Positions 30,452-39,188 of a stretch of 64,000 nucleotides of DNA are shown here, piece by piece (within the stretch, counting starts at the first letter, position 1; each line of letters opens with the position of its first letter). The notes under the pieces are model-generated. The model had not been told where the DNA came from, did no database searches, and saw only the letters and a program-made list of their open reading frames with translations. Source of the DNA: Duganella margarita (GTDB lineage: Bacteria; Pseudomonadota; Gammaproteobacteria; Burkholderiales; Burkholderiaceae_D); the NCBI RefSeq assembly GCF_009857535.1, contig NZ_WWCS01000008.1, positions 124,001-188,000 on the forward strand, given 5' to 3'. Position numbers and translations under genes: made by a program.

Positions 30452-31729
30452 TTACTTGATCACCGATTCCAGCGCGAACAAGTCTTCCGGCTTCTCGCGC
30501 TGGCGCACCAGATGCACAGTGCCGCCGTCGACGATGACCTCCGCCGCGCGGCCGCGGGTGTTGTAGTTGGAGGCCATGGTCATGCCGTAGGCGCCGGCTG
30601 TGTGCATCACCAGCAGGTCGCCGGCTTCCACCGTCAGCGCACGGTCGCGCGCCAGCCAGTCGCCGGATTCGCAGATCGGTCCCACCACATCAAAATTGGC
30701 CGCAGCGGCGCTGCCTTTCAGCACCGGCTGCATGTCCATCCACGCCTGGTACAGCGCCGGACGCGCCATGTCGTTCATCGCCGCGTCGACGATGCAATAA
30801 TTCTTCTCTTCGCCATGCTTGAGGAACTCGACCCTGGTCAGCAGCACGCCGGTGTCGCCGACGATCGACCGGCCCGGTTCAAAGATCACCTTGATCGGCT
30901 TGCCGTTGTGGCGCTCGGCGCGCCAGGCGTCGATGCGCGCGAACACGCGCGCCACGTAGGTGCCGGCCGGCACCGGCGCCGCGTCGTCGGCGTCGCGGTA
31001 GTCGATGCCGATGCCGCCGCCCATGTCCAGATGGTGCAGCTCGATGCCTTCGGCGCCCAGCTGGTCAATCACCTCGATCAGACGGTCCAGCGCTTCGAGC
31101 AGTGGCGCGTCGTCCAGCAGCTGCGAGCCGATATGGCAGTCGATGCCGGCCACTTCCAGGTGCGGCAGCTGGGCGGCGGTGCGGTAGGTGGCCAGCGCGT
31201 CGTCGAACGCCACGCCGAACTTGCTGGCCTTGAGGCCGGTGGCAATGTAAGGGTGGGTCTTGGGATCGACGTTCGGGTTCACGCGCAGCGAGATACGCGC
31301 CTTCTTGCCCATCGATCCGGCCACCTCGTTCAGGCGGTGCAGCTCGGGAATCGATTCGACGTTGAAGCACAGGATGTCGTGCGACAGCGCCAGGCGCATT
31401 TCGTCCACGCTCTTGCCGACGCCGGAGAAAATCACCTTGCGCGGATCGCCGCCGGCTGCCAGCACGCGCAGCAGTTCGCCGCCGGAGACGATGTCGAAAC
31501 CGGCGCCCTGGCGCGCCAGCAGGTCGAGGATGGCTAGGTTGGAATTGGCCTTCATGGCGTAGCACACCAGCGCGTCGCGGCCGGCGCAGGCGTCGGCATA
31601 GGCGGCGAAGTTGGCCAGCAGGGCGGCCTTGGAGTACACATAGGTTGGCGTGCCGAACTGGTCGGCAATGGCGGTCAGCGACGCGCCTTCGGCGTGCAGC
31701 ACGCCGTCTTTATACGAGAATTGCGACAT
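30452..31729 (-). CDS. lysA: Diaminopimelate decarboxylase
   Basis: A 425-residue PLP enzyme performing the last step of lysine synthesis, meso-diaminopimelate to L-lysine. The PLP lysine is Lys60 in VCYAMKANSN. GGGIGIDYRDADD binds the phosphate. The C-terminal catalytic part has GPICESGDWLARDR, with the cysteine that closes the partner active site, and GAYGMTMASNYNTRGRAAEV. Start ATG 31729 lies five bases after the lptM stop, as in many proteobacteria. Longer in-frame extensions upstream run through lptM and are not used. Confidence 0.98.
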   Translation of the reverse strand: MSQFSYKDGVLHAEGASLTAIADQFGTPTYVYSKAALLANFAAYADACAGRDALVCYAMKANSNLAILDLLARQGAGFDIVSGGELLRVLAAGGDPRKVIFSGVGKSVDEMRLALSHDILCFNVESIPELHRLNEVAGSMGKKARISLRVNPNVDPKTHPYIATGLKASKFGVAFDDALATYRTAAQLPHLEVAGIDCHIGSQLLDDAPLLEALDRLIEVIDQLGAEGIELHHLDMGGGIGIDYRDADDAAPVPAGTYVARVFARIDAWRAERHNGKPIKVIFEPGRSIVGDTGVLLTRVEFLKHGEEKNYCIVDAAMNDMARPALYQAWMDMQPVLKGSAAAANFDVVGPICESGDWLARDRALTVEAGDLLVMHTAGAYGMTMASNYNTRGRAAEVIVDGGTVHLVRQREKPEDLFALESVIK

Positions 31730-31734
31730 AGACT

Positions 31735-31914
31735 TTACTGTTGAGGCGCGACAGGCGCCGGCGAGGTGGTAGGCGCAACGGCGCCGCTCTTGGCGGTGGG
31801 CTTGGCTGCAGGAGGCTTGGGCAGGTACAGCGGGCCGGGTTGGCCGCAGGCGCTCAGCAAGGTGGTCAGGCACAGGATAGATGTGCCGATAATCAAACGG
31901 AAAGTGGACTTCAC
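31735..31914 (-). CDS. lptM: Small lipoprotein LptM (YifL-like)
   Basis: A 59-residue lipoprotein. It reads from GTG 31914 and has a lipoprotein signal with lipobox LLSAC, followed by GQPGPLYLPKPP, which matches the CGxxGPLYLP signature of LptM. LptM assists disulfide maturation of the LPS translocon LptDE. A Pro/Ala-rich tail follows. ATG at 31926 leads to an early stop, so GTG is the start. It precedes lysA in the usual lptM-lysA order and is divergent from cyaY. Confidence 0.88.
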   Translation of the reverse strand: MKSTFRLIIGTSILCLTTLLSACGQPGPLYLPKPPAAKPTAKSGAVAPTTSPAPVAPQQ

Positions 31915-31957
31915 GATAGAATCATGGATTATTTAGATGCAGATACTGGAGTGTAGC

Positions 31958-32293
31958 ATGGGCGAATCAGAATTCCTGGCGCAAGCCGAAGCCACCCTCA
32001 ACGCCATCGAGGCCGCGCTGGACCGTTTAAACGACGCCGACATGACCGACGTCGAATGCAGCCGCAGCGGCAACGTGCTGGAGATTGAGTTTATCGACAA
32101 CGGTTCCAAGATCATCGTCAACAGCCAGGCGGCGATGTCCGAGCTGTGGGTGGCCTCGCGGTCCGGCGGCTACCACTACAAGCAAAAAGACGGCAAGTGG
32201 CTCAATACCCGCGACGGCTCCGAGCTGTTCGCCACCCTGTCGGAAGAAGTCACCAAGCAGGGCGGTAGCCCGGTGGTGCTGACTGCAGCGTAA
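31958..32293 (+). CDS. cyaY: Iron-sulfur cluster assembly protein CyaY (frataxin)
   Basis: A 111-residue bacterial frataxin that binds iron and modulates IscS-driven Fe-S assembly. The acidic first helix (EFLAQAEATLNAIEAALDRL) and DADMTDVECSRSGNVLEIEF are typical, as is the sheet segment MSELWVASRSGGYHYKQKDG with the conserved Trp. ATG 31958 is preceded by GGAG at the right distance; the in-frame ATG at 31937 is not. The lptM-lysA / cyaY divergent pair is common in proteobacteria. Confidence 0.97.
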   Translation: MGESEFLAQAEATLNAIEAALDRLNDADMTDVECSRSGNVLEIEFIDNGSKIIVNSQAAMSELWVASRSGGYHYKQKDGKWLNTRDGSELFATLSEEVTKQGGSPVVLTAA

Positions 32294-32305
32294 TAAATAT
32301 CGCAA

Positions 32306-32318
32306 GTTTGTAACAAAC
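32306..32318. promoter_or_regulatory. Short perfect palindrome after cyaY
   Basis: GTTTGTAACAAAC is a perfect 6-bp dyad around a central base, placed 13 bases after the cyaY stop and about 100 bases before the acyltransferase gene. It could be an operator for that gene. No regulator is encoded nearby. Confidence 0.25.
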
Positions 32319-32422
32319 ATTCTTTCTGGATACTCTTGCTGATATAGTAACGGCTTGTCAATAGCCTTTACCTGATTTTACGTGATGCAACAAATACCCG
32401 CGTCACGGAATTCAGATCTCAT

Positions 32423-33586
32423 ATGAGTATCCAAGCTGAATCGTTGCAGTCGCCCGCTGCGGCACCCTCATTCCTTCCCGAGCTGGAGTCGCTGCGGGGG
32501 CTAGCCGCCTTTGCGGTCGTGGTGGAGCATTGCTTTGTTTACGGCGATGCACCCACGCTCGGCTGGCTGGAGCGGCACAACACCTTCTCCGGCATCATGC
32601 TCTGGCTGATCCATTTTGTGTTCAATGGCCGTGCCGCCGTGGTGCTGTTTTTCGTGATCAGCGGTTTCGTCCTGGCGCGTCAGCTGGATGGCGTGTTTGC
32701 CGGGCCCTATCCGCGCCTGCAGTCATATTTCATCCGGCGCTTCTTCCGTATTGTTCCTCCCATGTGGGTGGCGATCTTGTTCGGCTATGTGGTCGCGCTG
32801 TATTTCCGGCCCGACTTGACGGTGACGCCCACGCTGCTATGGCGTACCTTGGTGCTGCAAGACATCGTACTTGATATTCCCTTGTGGAGCCTTCAGGTGG
32901 AGATCGGCTGCTGCGTGGTGTTTCCTCTGCTGTACCTGTTCAGCCTGGATGCGAGCCGGCGCGCAGCCTTCAGCCTGGTACTGATGCTCGCCTTGCTGCT
33001 GTTGCTGCCAATCGGCCTGACCTTCGGCGGTGCGATGCGCTATCTGGTGTTTTTCCAGTTGGGTATCCTGGTTGGCAGCCATGGCGCCAGCGTCGTCAAT
33101 GCCGTCAGCCGCGTCTGGCGGCGGCCCCTGTTTCTGCTGAGCTGCGGCATGTTGTCGCTGGCGTTTTTGCTGTGGCCCTTCTTTGACGCCTTCACGTTCT
33201 TCAACGACACCAATTCCATGCTGATGGCGATTCCGTTCGCGTTCGTGGTGCTGGCGTACGTAGTACATGGCAACGATCGCGTGGTGCAATGGGTTTTGCG
33301 TTCCCGTCCCGCCCGCTTTTTGGGCAAAATTTCGTTCAGCCTGTATCTGCTGCATTACGTGATTTCGAATACGATGTGGCCGATCTATGCCCTGTCGCCG
33401 AAATTCGTGTTCACGTGGACGTCGCCGCTGGGACAAGCCGGGCTGTTCTTCGTGTTCGTGCTGGCGCTGGCGCTGCCGTTGGCGACGCTGATGTATCACT
33501 GCATCGAAATGCCATTCAGTAACGTGGGCCGTCGCCTGAGCCGCTATCTGCCGCTGGCAAAAAAACAGGCGGCTAGCGCCGCCTGA
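32423..33586 (+). CDS. Acyltransferase 3 family membrane protein
   Basis: A 387-residue integral membrane O-acyltransferase of the OafA/YrhL group. The N-terminal ELESLRGLAAFAVVVEHCF has the family R/K-G-x-A and catalytic His arrangement, followed by FVISGFVLARQL. About ten hydrophobic helices are seen; there is no C-terminal SGNH domain. Such proteins acetylate O-antigen, exopolysaccharide or peptidoglycan sugars; the acceptor is unknown. No glycosyltransferase genes adjoin it. Its 3' end carries the terminator of the convergent mrcA gene. Confidence 0.88.
   Translation: MSIQAESLQSPAAAPSFLPELESLRGLAAFAVVVEHCFVYGDAPTLGWLERHNTFSGIMLWLIHFVFNGRAAVVLFFVISGFVLARQLDGVFAGPYPRLQSYFIRRFFRIVPPMWVAILFGYVVALYFRPDLTVTPTLLWRTLVLQDIVLDIPLWSLQVEIGCCVVFPLLYLFSLDASRRAAFSLVLMLALLLLLPIGLTFGGAMRYLVFFQLGILVGSHGASVVNAVSRVWRRPLFLLSCGMLSLAFLLWPFFDAFTFFNDTNSMLMAIPFAFVVLAYVVHGNDRVVQWVLRSRPARFLGKISFSLYLLHYVISNTMWPIYALSPKFVFTWTSPLGQAGLFFVFVLALALPLATLMYHCIEMPFSNVGRRLSRYLPLAKKQAASAA
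33559..33584 (-). terminator. Terminator of mrcA lying inside the acyltransferase 3' end
   Basis: AGGCGGC at 33567-33573 pairs with GCCGCCT at 33578-33584 around loop TAGC. On the minus strand it is followed after one G by seven T residues. It ends mrcA transcripts just past the mrcA stop while coding for the last residues of the convergent acyltransferase. Confidence 0.8.
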
Positions 33587-33590
33587 GTTC

Positions 33591-35960
33591 CTAAAATAAT
33601 TCGTTCTTCACGGCATCCTTGGCTTTTTCCTCGGCCGGGGTGCCATGCCCCGGCGCGTCGAGGTTGTTGACCCCGGTGCCCGGCGGATTTTCCGTGTAGT
33701 AGTACTCATCTCCCACCAGCATCACGCCGTCCGGCACCGCGCGTTCCTCGATCGGAATGCTCTTCAGCGCTTTCTGCATGTAGTTGATCCAGATCGGCAG
33801 CGCCAGGCCGCCGCCGGTTTCGCGGTTGCCCAGGTTCTTCGGCTGGTCGTAGCCGATCCAGGCGATGCCCACCAGCTTCGGCTGGTAGCCGGCGAACCAG
33901 GCGTCGATCGAATCATTGGTGGTGCCGGTCTTGCCGGCGATGTCGCGCCGGCCCAGCACATTGGCCTTGGCGGCGGTGCCGAAGCGCACCACGTCCTTCA
34001 GCATCGAATCCATCAGGAAGGCATTGCGCTCGTCGATCACGCGGTTCTTCTCGTCGCCGGCCAGGTCCGGATGCGCCTGCGACAGGATCTTGCCGTCGGC
34101 GTCGGTCACCTTGGAAATCAGGTACGGGCTGACCTTGTAGCCGCCGTTGGCAAACACCGCGTAGGCGCCGGCCATCTGCAGCGGCGTGACGTTGCCGGCG
34201 CCCAGTGCCAGCGTCAGGTAGGGCGGGTTCTTGTCGGCGTCAAAGCCGAAGCGGGTCGCGTATTCCTGACCGTACTTGGCGCCGATGCGGTGCAGGATGC
34301 GGATCGAGATCATGTTCTTGGACTTGGTCAGGCCCTTGCGCATGGTCATCGGTCCTTCGTACTTGCCGTCGTAGTTCTTCGGTTCCCACGCCTGGCCGCC
34401 GGTCTGGCCGGCGTCGAACGAAATCGGCGCATCGTTGATGATGGTGGCCGGCGACAGGCCGCGCTCCAGCGAGGCCGAATAGATGAACGGCTTGAACGAC
34501 GAGCCCGGCTGACGCCAGGCCTGGGTCACGTGGTTGAACTTGTTGCGGTTGTAGTCGAAGCCGCCCACCATGGCCTTGATCGCGCCATCCTGGGTGCTGG
34601 CCGCCACAAAGGCCGATTCGATTTCCGGCATCTGCGCCACCAGCCAGTCTTTGCCCTCCTGCAGCACGCGGATCACCGCGCCACGGCGGATACGCTTGTT
34701 CGGCGGATTCTTGTCCGACAGCCACGAACGGCCTTGTTCCAGGCCGGCGCCGCTGATCTTGATTTCATCGCCCGAGGCGGTCACGGCGGTAATCAGCTGC
34801 GGCGTGGCCGACAGCACCACGGCGGCGATCAGGTCGTCGTTGTCGGGATGCTCGGCCAGCACGGTTTCGATGGCGTCGTCGGCTTCTTCCTTCCTGGCCG
34901 GGATGTCGATGTACGCTTCCGGACCGCGATAGGCGTGGCGGCGCTCGTAATCCATCACGCCCTTGCGCAGCGCCAGGTAGGCGGCGTCCTGGTCGGCCTT
35001 GGTGATGGTGGTAAACACGTTCAGGCCGCGGGTGTAGGTGTCTTCCTTGAATTGTTCGTATACCAGCTGGCGCGCCAGCTCGGCCACGTACTCGGCGTGC
35101 ACGCCGAACTCGCTGCTGTCGGTCTTGACCTTCAGCTCTTCGGCCTTGGCGGTCTCGAATTGCTTGTCGCTGATATAACCCAACTCATGCATGCGTTGCA
35201 GGATGTACTGTTGCCGGGTGCGTGCGCGCTTTGGATTGACGACCGGATTGTAGGCCGACGGCGCTTTCGGCAGGCCGGCCAGCATGGCCGCTTCGGCAAT
35301 GCTGATGTCGCGCAGGTTTTTGCCGAAATAGATCTGTGCGGCCGACGAGAAACCATAGGCGCGCTGGCCCAGGTAGATCTGGTTCATGTAGACCTCCAGG
35401 ATCTGGTCCTTGCTGAGGTTCTTCTCGATCTTCCAGGCCAGCAGCATTTCGTAGACTTTGCGCTTGATCGTCTGTTCGCTCGACAGGAAGAAGTTGCGCG
35501 CCACCTGCTGGGTAATGGTCGAGGCGCCTTGCTTGCCGCCGCTGCCGAGGGCATTGTGCAGGCCGGCGCGCAGGATGCCGGTGTAGTCGACGCCGCCGTG
35601 TTCGTAGAAGCGGTCGTCTTCGATGGCCAGCACGGCCTTCTTCATGACGTCCGGGATGTCCTTGATGCGCACCAGGTTGCGGCGCTCTTCGCCGAACTCG
35701 CCGATCAGCACGTTATCGGCGGAGAAGATCCGCAGCGGCATCTTCGGCCGGTAGTCGGTCAGCGTGTCGAGCTCGGGCAGGTTGGGATAGGCCATCGCCA
35801 GGCCGAACACCACCAGCAGCACGCCCGTGACGCCCAGGCCGAGCACGGACAGCCCGGCCAGCAGGAAGAAGCGCGACGAGCGTGACGGTCCCTTGCGCGC
35901 TGGCTTGCCGGTCTGGTCAGGCGGGTTGGTTGGTGGCGGTGCCGAATTGGAAGAAGCCAT
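33591..35960 (-). CDS. mrcA: Penicillin-binding protein 1A
   Basis: A 789-residue bifunctional peptidoglycan synthase. A cytoplasmic tail and a membrane anchor (about residues 31-57) precede the GT51 glycosyltransferase domain with the catalytic Glu114 in AIEDDRFYEHGGVDY. An OB-like domain is inserted between the two enzymatic domains. The transpeptidase has SSFKPF (the SxxK nucleophile near residue 487), SKN in GLTKSKNMISIR and KTGTTND near residue 675. The start ATG 35960 is chosen over the TTG at 35969. It is divergent from pilM, as in many proteobacteria. Confidence 0.97.
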   Translation of the reverse strand: MASSNSAPPPTNPPDQTGKPARKGPSRSSRFFLLAGLSVLGLGVTGVLLVVFGLAMAYPNLPELDTLTDYRPKMPLRIFSADNVLIGEFGEERRNLVRIKDIPDVMKKAVLAIEDDRFYEHGGVDYTGILRAGLHNALGSGGKQGASTITQQVARNFFLSSEQTIKRKVYEMLLAWKIEKNLSKDQILEVYMNQIYLGQRAYGFSSAAQIYFGKNLRDISIAEAAMLAGLPKAPSAYNPVVNPKRARTRQQYILQRMHELGYISDKQFETAKAEELKVKTDSSEFGVHAEYVAELARQLVYEQFKEDTYTRGLNVFTTITKADQDAAYLALRKGVMDYERRHAYRGPEAYIDIPARKEEADDAIETVLAEHPDNDDLIAAVVLSATPQLITAVTASGDEIKISGAGLEQGRSWLSDKNPPNKRIRRGAVIRVLQEGKDWLVAQMPEIESAFVAASTQDGAIKAMVGGFDYNRNKFNHVTQAWRQPGSSFKPFIYSASLERGLSPATIINDAPISFDAGQTGGQAWEPKNYDGKYEGPMTMRKGLTKSKNMISIRILHRIGAKYGQEYATRFGFDADKNPPYLTLALGAGNVTPLQMAGAYAVFANGGYKVSPYLISKVTDADGKILSQAHPDLAGDEKNRVIDERNAFLMDSMLKDVVRFGTAAKANVLGRRDIAGKTGTTNDSIDAWFAGYQPKLVGIAWIGYDQPKNLGNRETGGGLALPIWINYMQKALKSIPIEERAVPDGVMLVGDEYYYTENPPGTGVNNLDAPGHGTPAEEKAKDAVKNELF

Positions 35961-36287
35961 GCAGTGCAATCTCTTGGTTATTTGTGCGGACCATTATAAG
36001 CGAGCGGCAGGGCCGTTCCATATGACAGGAATATTTCTGCGTGAGCAACAAAACAATTCAGTTGTTTTTGCGGCCACGAAGGCAAAAATAAGTGTGGCGA
36101 AACCCTCACACCCGGTCAATTGTGCACAGTAGAAATACCTTTACACTTAAATAGCCGCGATTTAATGTACAGGCTGATATAAGCAGTCTAAACGCTGGTT
36201 TTCAAACGAGTTCTTTATGCAAACTGTTCGACAGCAGGTTCGGATGCACTGCCGTGCAGGCGTCAGCCATGGCGCCGGGGGCCTGGT
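35961..36287. promoter_or_regulatory. Divergent promoter region between mrcA and pilM
   Basis: This 327-base AT-richer spacer holds no convincing gene. On the minus strand a perfect TATAAT lies at 35993-35998, a likely -10 for mrcA, with no clear -35. On the plus strand TTTACA at 36140-36145 and TAATGT at 36163-36168 (17-base spacing) are a weak candidate promoter for pilM. An inverted repeat AAAACAA/TTGTTTT lies at 36050-36068 between them and could be an operator. Confidence 0.45.
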
Positions 36288-37364
36288 ATGATCGACCTCA
36301 AGGGCTTGCTGGGGCAGGGCAATCCGCCGCTGGTGGGCATCGACATTAGCACCTCCAGCGTGCGGCTGGTGGAGCTGGCGCAGGGCGCCAAGGGCGACAT
36401 CCGGCTGGAGCGCTACGCCGCCGAGCCGCTGCCGCGCAATGCCGTCACCGACGGCAATATCGAGAACATGGACCAGGTGGTGGAAGCGGTGCGCCGGGTC
36501 TGGAAGAAAAGCGGCACGCGCGCGCGCCACGCGGCGCTGGGCATGCCGCCGGCCTCCGTCATCACCAAGAAAATCATCCTGCCGGCCGGCATGTCGGAAG
36601 ACCAGCTGGAAGTGCAGGTCGAATCCGAAGCCAGCCAGTACATCCCGTTTGCGCTGGACGAAGTCAGCCTGGATTTCGACGTCATCGGCCCGGCCGCCAA
36701 TTCCACCGACGATATCGAAGTCATGCTGGCCGCGTCGCGCCGCGAAAAGGTCGAGGACCGGGTGGCGATCGCCGAAGCATCCGGCCTCAAGGCTACCGTG
36801 ATGGACATCGAATCGTACGCCGCCCGCGCCGCGCTGGACCGCGTGGTGGCGCAGCTGCCGGACGCTGGCATCGGCCAGGTGATCGCGCTGTTCCAGATCG
36901 GCGCCCAGGTCACGCATATTTCCGTGATGCTGGACGGCGTCACCGTCTACGAGCGCGAGCAGCCGTTCGGCGGCAACACGCTGACCCAGGACATCGTGCG
37001 CGGCTATGGCCTGTCGTTCGAGGAAGCCGAGGCGCGCAAGAAGACCGGCGACCTGCCGGACAACTACCACGCCGAACTGCTGACGCCATTCCTGGAAAGC
37101 GCGGCGCTGGAAATCACGCGCGCGGTCCAGTTCTTCTACACCTCCACGCCCTACACCCGGGTCGACCAGCTGTACCTGGCCGGCGGCTGCGCGCTGATTC
37201 CCGGCCTGCTGGACCTGGTGGCCAGCCGCACGCGCATCGCCAGCGCGGTGATCTCGCCGTTCAAGGGCATGCAGATCGGTTCGGCGGTGCGCGAGTCGCA
37301 GCTGCGGCTGGACGCGCCGGCTTACCTGGTGGCCTGCGGCCTGGCGTTGCGGAGGTTCGGCTGA
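36288..37364 (+). CDS. pilM: Type IV pilus assembly ATPase-like protein PilM
   Basis: A 358-residue cytoplasmic actin-like protein (FtsA/MreB fold) that binds ATP and the N-terminal tail of PilN. It opens VGIDISTSSVRLVELAQGAK, the phosphate-1 motif, and has GMPPASVITKKIILPAGM and the later LYLAGGCALIPGLLDLVASR. Length is normal. GTATG at 36286 sets the start. First gene of pilMNOPQ; the stop overlaps the pilN ATG by one base. Confidence 0.97.
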   Translation: MIDLKGLLGQGNPPLVGIDISTSSVRLVELAQGAKGDIRLERYAAEPLPRNAVTDGNIENMDQVVEAVRRVWKKSGTRARHAALGMPPASVITKKIILPAGMSEDQLEVQVESEASQYIPFALDEVSLDFDVIGPAANSTDDIEVMLAASRREKVEDRVAIAEASGLKATVMDIESYAARAALDRVVAQLPDAGIGQVIALFQIGAQVTHISVMLDGVTVYEREQPFGGNTLTQDIVRGYGLSFEEAEARKKTGDLPDNYHAELLTPFLESAALEITRAVQFFYTSTPYTRVDQLYLAGGCALIPGLLDLVASRTRIASAVISPFKGMQIGSAVRESQLRLDAPAYLVACGLALRRFG

Positions 37365-37975
37365 TGATACGGATCAACCTGCTGCCGCACCGCGAAGAAA
37401 AACGCAAGCAGAAGAAGCAGGCCTTCTTTGCGCTGCTGGCGCTGGGTGGCGTGATCGGCATCGGCATCGTGCTGGTGGTCGGCGCCTATAATGCGCGCGC
37501 CATCTCGGTCCAGGAGGCGCGCAACCAGGAACTGAAAACCGCCATCAGCGGCCTCGACAAAAAAATCGCCGAGATCGCCACGCTGAAGCAGGACATCGAA
37601 GCGCTGAAGGCGCGCCAGCAGGCGGTGGAGGATTTGCAGGGCGACCGCAACCAGCCGGTCTACCTGCTCGATGAACTGGTGAGCCAGACGCCGGCCGGCG
37701 TCTACCTCAAATCGTTCCGGCAGGAGGGCCAGAAGGTGGCCGTCAACGGCTACGCGCAATCGCAGGAGCGCGTCTCGGAACTGCTGCGCAACCTGGCCGG
37801 CGCCTCGCCGTGGCTGGAGCGGCCGGACCTGATTGAAGTGAAATCCACCGGTCTCGGCCAGGGCAAGAGCGCCAAGAAAGTGGTGGAGTTCAACCTCAAC
37901 GTGTTCATCAAGCGCCCGCGCGACAAGGACCAGCCGCAAGATGGCGCCAAGGCCAAGCCACCGGAGCGCACCTGA
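37364..37975 (+). CDS. pilN: Type IV pilus inner membrane protein PilN
   Basis: A 203-residue bitopic protein. The short cytoplasmic N-terminus MIRINLLPHREEKRKQKKQA contains the INLLPHRE PilM-binding motif. One transmembrane helix (residues 22-42) leads to a periplasmic coiled coil and ferredoxin-like domain that pairs with PilO. It overlaps both neighbours by one base, so the operon is translationally coupled. Confidence 0.96.
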   Translation: MIRINLLPHREEKRKQKKQAFFALLALGGVIGIGIVLVVGAYNARAISVQEARNQELKTAISGLDKKIAEIATLKQDIEALKARQQAVEDLQGDRNQPVYLLDELVSQTPAGVYLKSFRQEGQKVAVNGYAQSQERVSELLRNLAGASPWLERPDLIEVKSTGLGQGKSAKKVVEFNLNVFIKRPRDKDQPQDGAKAKPPERT

Positions 37976-38655
37976 TGGCCGCCAAGCTCAACATCAATCT
38001 CAATGCATGGCTGGCCGATCTGGCCGACCAGTTCCGCGACCTCCAGGGCCGCCATCCGGGCCAGTGGCCGCTGGCGCCGCGCGTGCTGTGCGCCATCGGC
38101 GTGACGGCGGCGGTGTGCGTGGCCGGCTACTTCGGTTACTGGAGTTCGCAGTTCGACGAGCAGGACGCCGGCCTGATGACCGAGACCCGGCTGCGCGACG
38201 AGTACAAGATCAAGACCGCACAGGCGATCAACCTGGAGGCGCTGCGGGCGCAAAAAGCCCAGGTCGACCAATACGTCGAGCGCTTGCAGAAACAGCTGCC
38301 GAGCAAGGCCGAAATGGCCGCGCTGCTGACCGACATCAACCAGGCCGGTTCCGGCCGCGGCTTGCAGTTCGACCTGTTCAAGCCGCAGCAGGTGGTGATC
38401 AAGGATTACTACGCCGAACTGCCGATCGACATCAAGATCACAGGCAACTACCACGACATCGGCGCCTTCACCGGCGATATCGCCAACCTGCCGCGCATCG
38501 TCACGCTCAACAACCTGGCGCTCAGCACCGGCAAGGATGGCGTGCTGACGCTGGAAGCGGTAGCCAAGACCTTCCGTTATCTCGATCCGGAAGAGGTGGC
38601 AGCGCAGCGCAAGGCCGCCGCCGACAAGAAAAAGAAAGCGGCCAAGTCATCATGA
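37975..38655 (+). CDS. pilO: Type IV pilus inner membrane protein PilO
   Basis: A 226-residue bitopic partner of PilN. The transmembrane helix lies near residues 42-60 (LCAIGVTAAVCVAGYFGYW), then a coiled coil and a periplasmic ferredoxin-like domain with FDLFKPQQVVIKDYYAELPI and IKITGNYHDIGAFTGDIANL, the most conserved part of PilO. A lysine-rich tail ends it. The stop overlaps the pilP start (ATGA). Confidence 0.96.
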   Translation: MAAKLNINLNAWLADLADQFRDLQGRHPGQWPLAPRVLCAIGVTAAVCVAGYFGYWSSQFDEQDAGLMTETRLRDEYKIKTAQAINLEALRAQKAQVDQYVERLQKQLPSKAEMAALLTDINQAGSGRGLQFDLFKPQQVVIKDYYAELPIDIKITGNYHDIGAFTGDIANLPRIVTLNNLALSTGKDGVLTLEAVAKTFRYLDPEEVAAQRKAAADKKKKAAKSS

Positions 38656-39188
38656 AAACGCTGCTTTCCCTGTTGATGGCAATGGTGGTGCTGGCCGGCT
38701 GCGGCGACAGCGACGTGCAGGAAGTGCGCACCTGGATGAAACAGATCGATGCGCAAACCCAGGTCCGCGTGCCGCCGCTGGCCGAGCCCAAGGTGTTCGT
38801 GCCGTTCGCCTACGCGCGCAAGGACGAGCTCGATCCGTTCAATCCGAACAAATTACTGGCCGAGCTGGCCAAGCAGGCCGCCACCGCCGGCGGCGGCCTG
38901 AAGCCGGATATGGCGCGCCGCAAGGAATTGCTGGAGAGTTATCCGCTCGACACCATCAAGATGGTCGGCACCATTGAAAAGAAAGGCGTGGTGCACGCCG
39001 TGCTGCAAGTCGACCGCGCCGTGCACCAGGTGGTGGTGGGCCAGCATCTGGGCGAGAACTACGGCCGCATCACCGGCATCAGCGACAACACCGTCACCAT
39101 CAAGGAAATCGTCCAGGACGCCACTGGCGACTGGGTCGAGCGCCAGTCCCGGTTGGAACTGCAGGAAAGCAAGGAGAACGCCAAATGA
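38652..39188 (+). CDS. pilP: Type IV pilus lipoprotein PilP
   Basis: A 178-residue lipoprotein of the alignment subcomplex that connects PilN/PilO to the PilQ secretin. The lipobox is VLAGC (Cys 17 to 18 region). The disordered linker holds DPFNPNKLL, the PilNO-binding stretch, followed by the beta-sandwich domain with YPLDTIKMVGTIEKKG and VGQHLGENYGRITGISDNTV. The start ATG 38652 overlaps the pilO stop; the stop overlaps the pilQ ATG. Confidence 0.96.
   Translation: MKTLLSLLMAMVVLAGCGDSDVQEVRTWMKQIDAQTQVRVPPLAEPKVFVPFAYARKDELDPFNPNKLLAELAKQAATAGGGLKPDMARRKELLESYPLDTIKMVGTIEKKGVVHAVLQVDRAVHQVVVGQHLGENYGRITGISDNTVTIKEIVQDATGDWVERQSRLELQESKENAK

Noticed and set aside
33645..35885. A 746-codon plus-strand frame inside mrcA
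   Set aside because: Antisense to a penicillin-binding protein with intact catalytic motifs; the translation shows no signal or domain.
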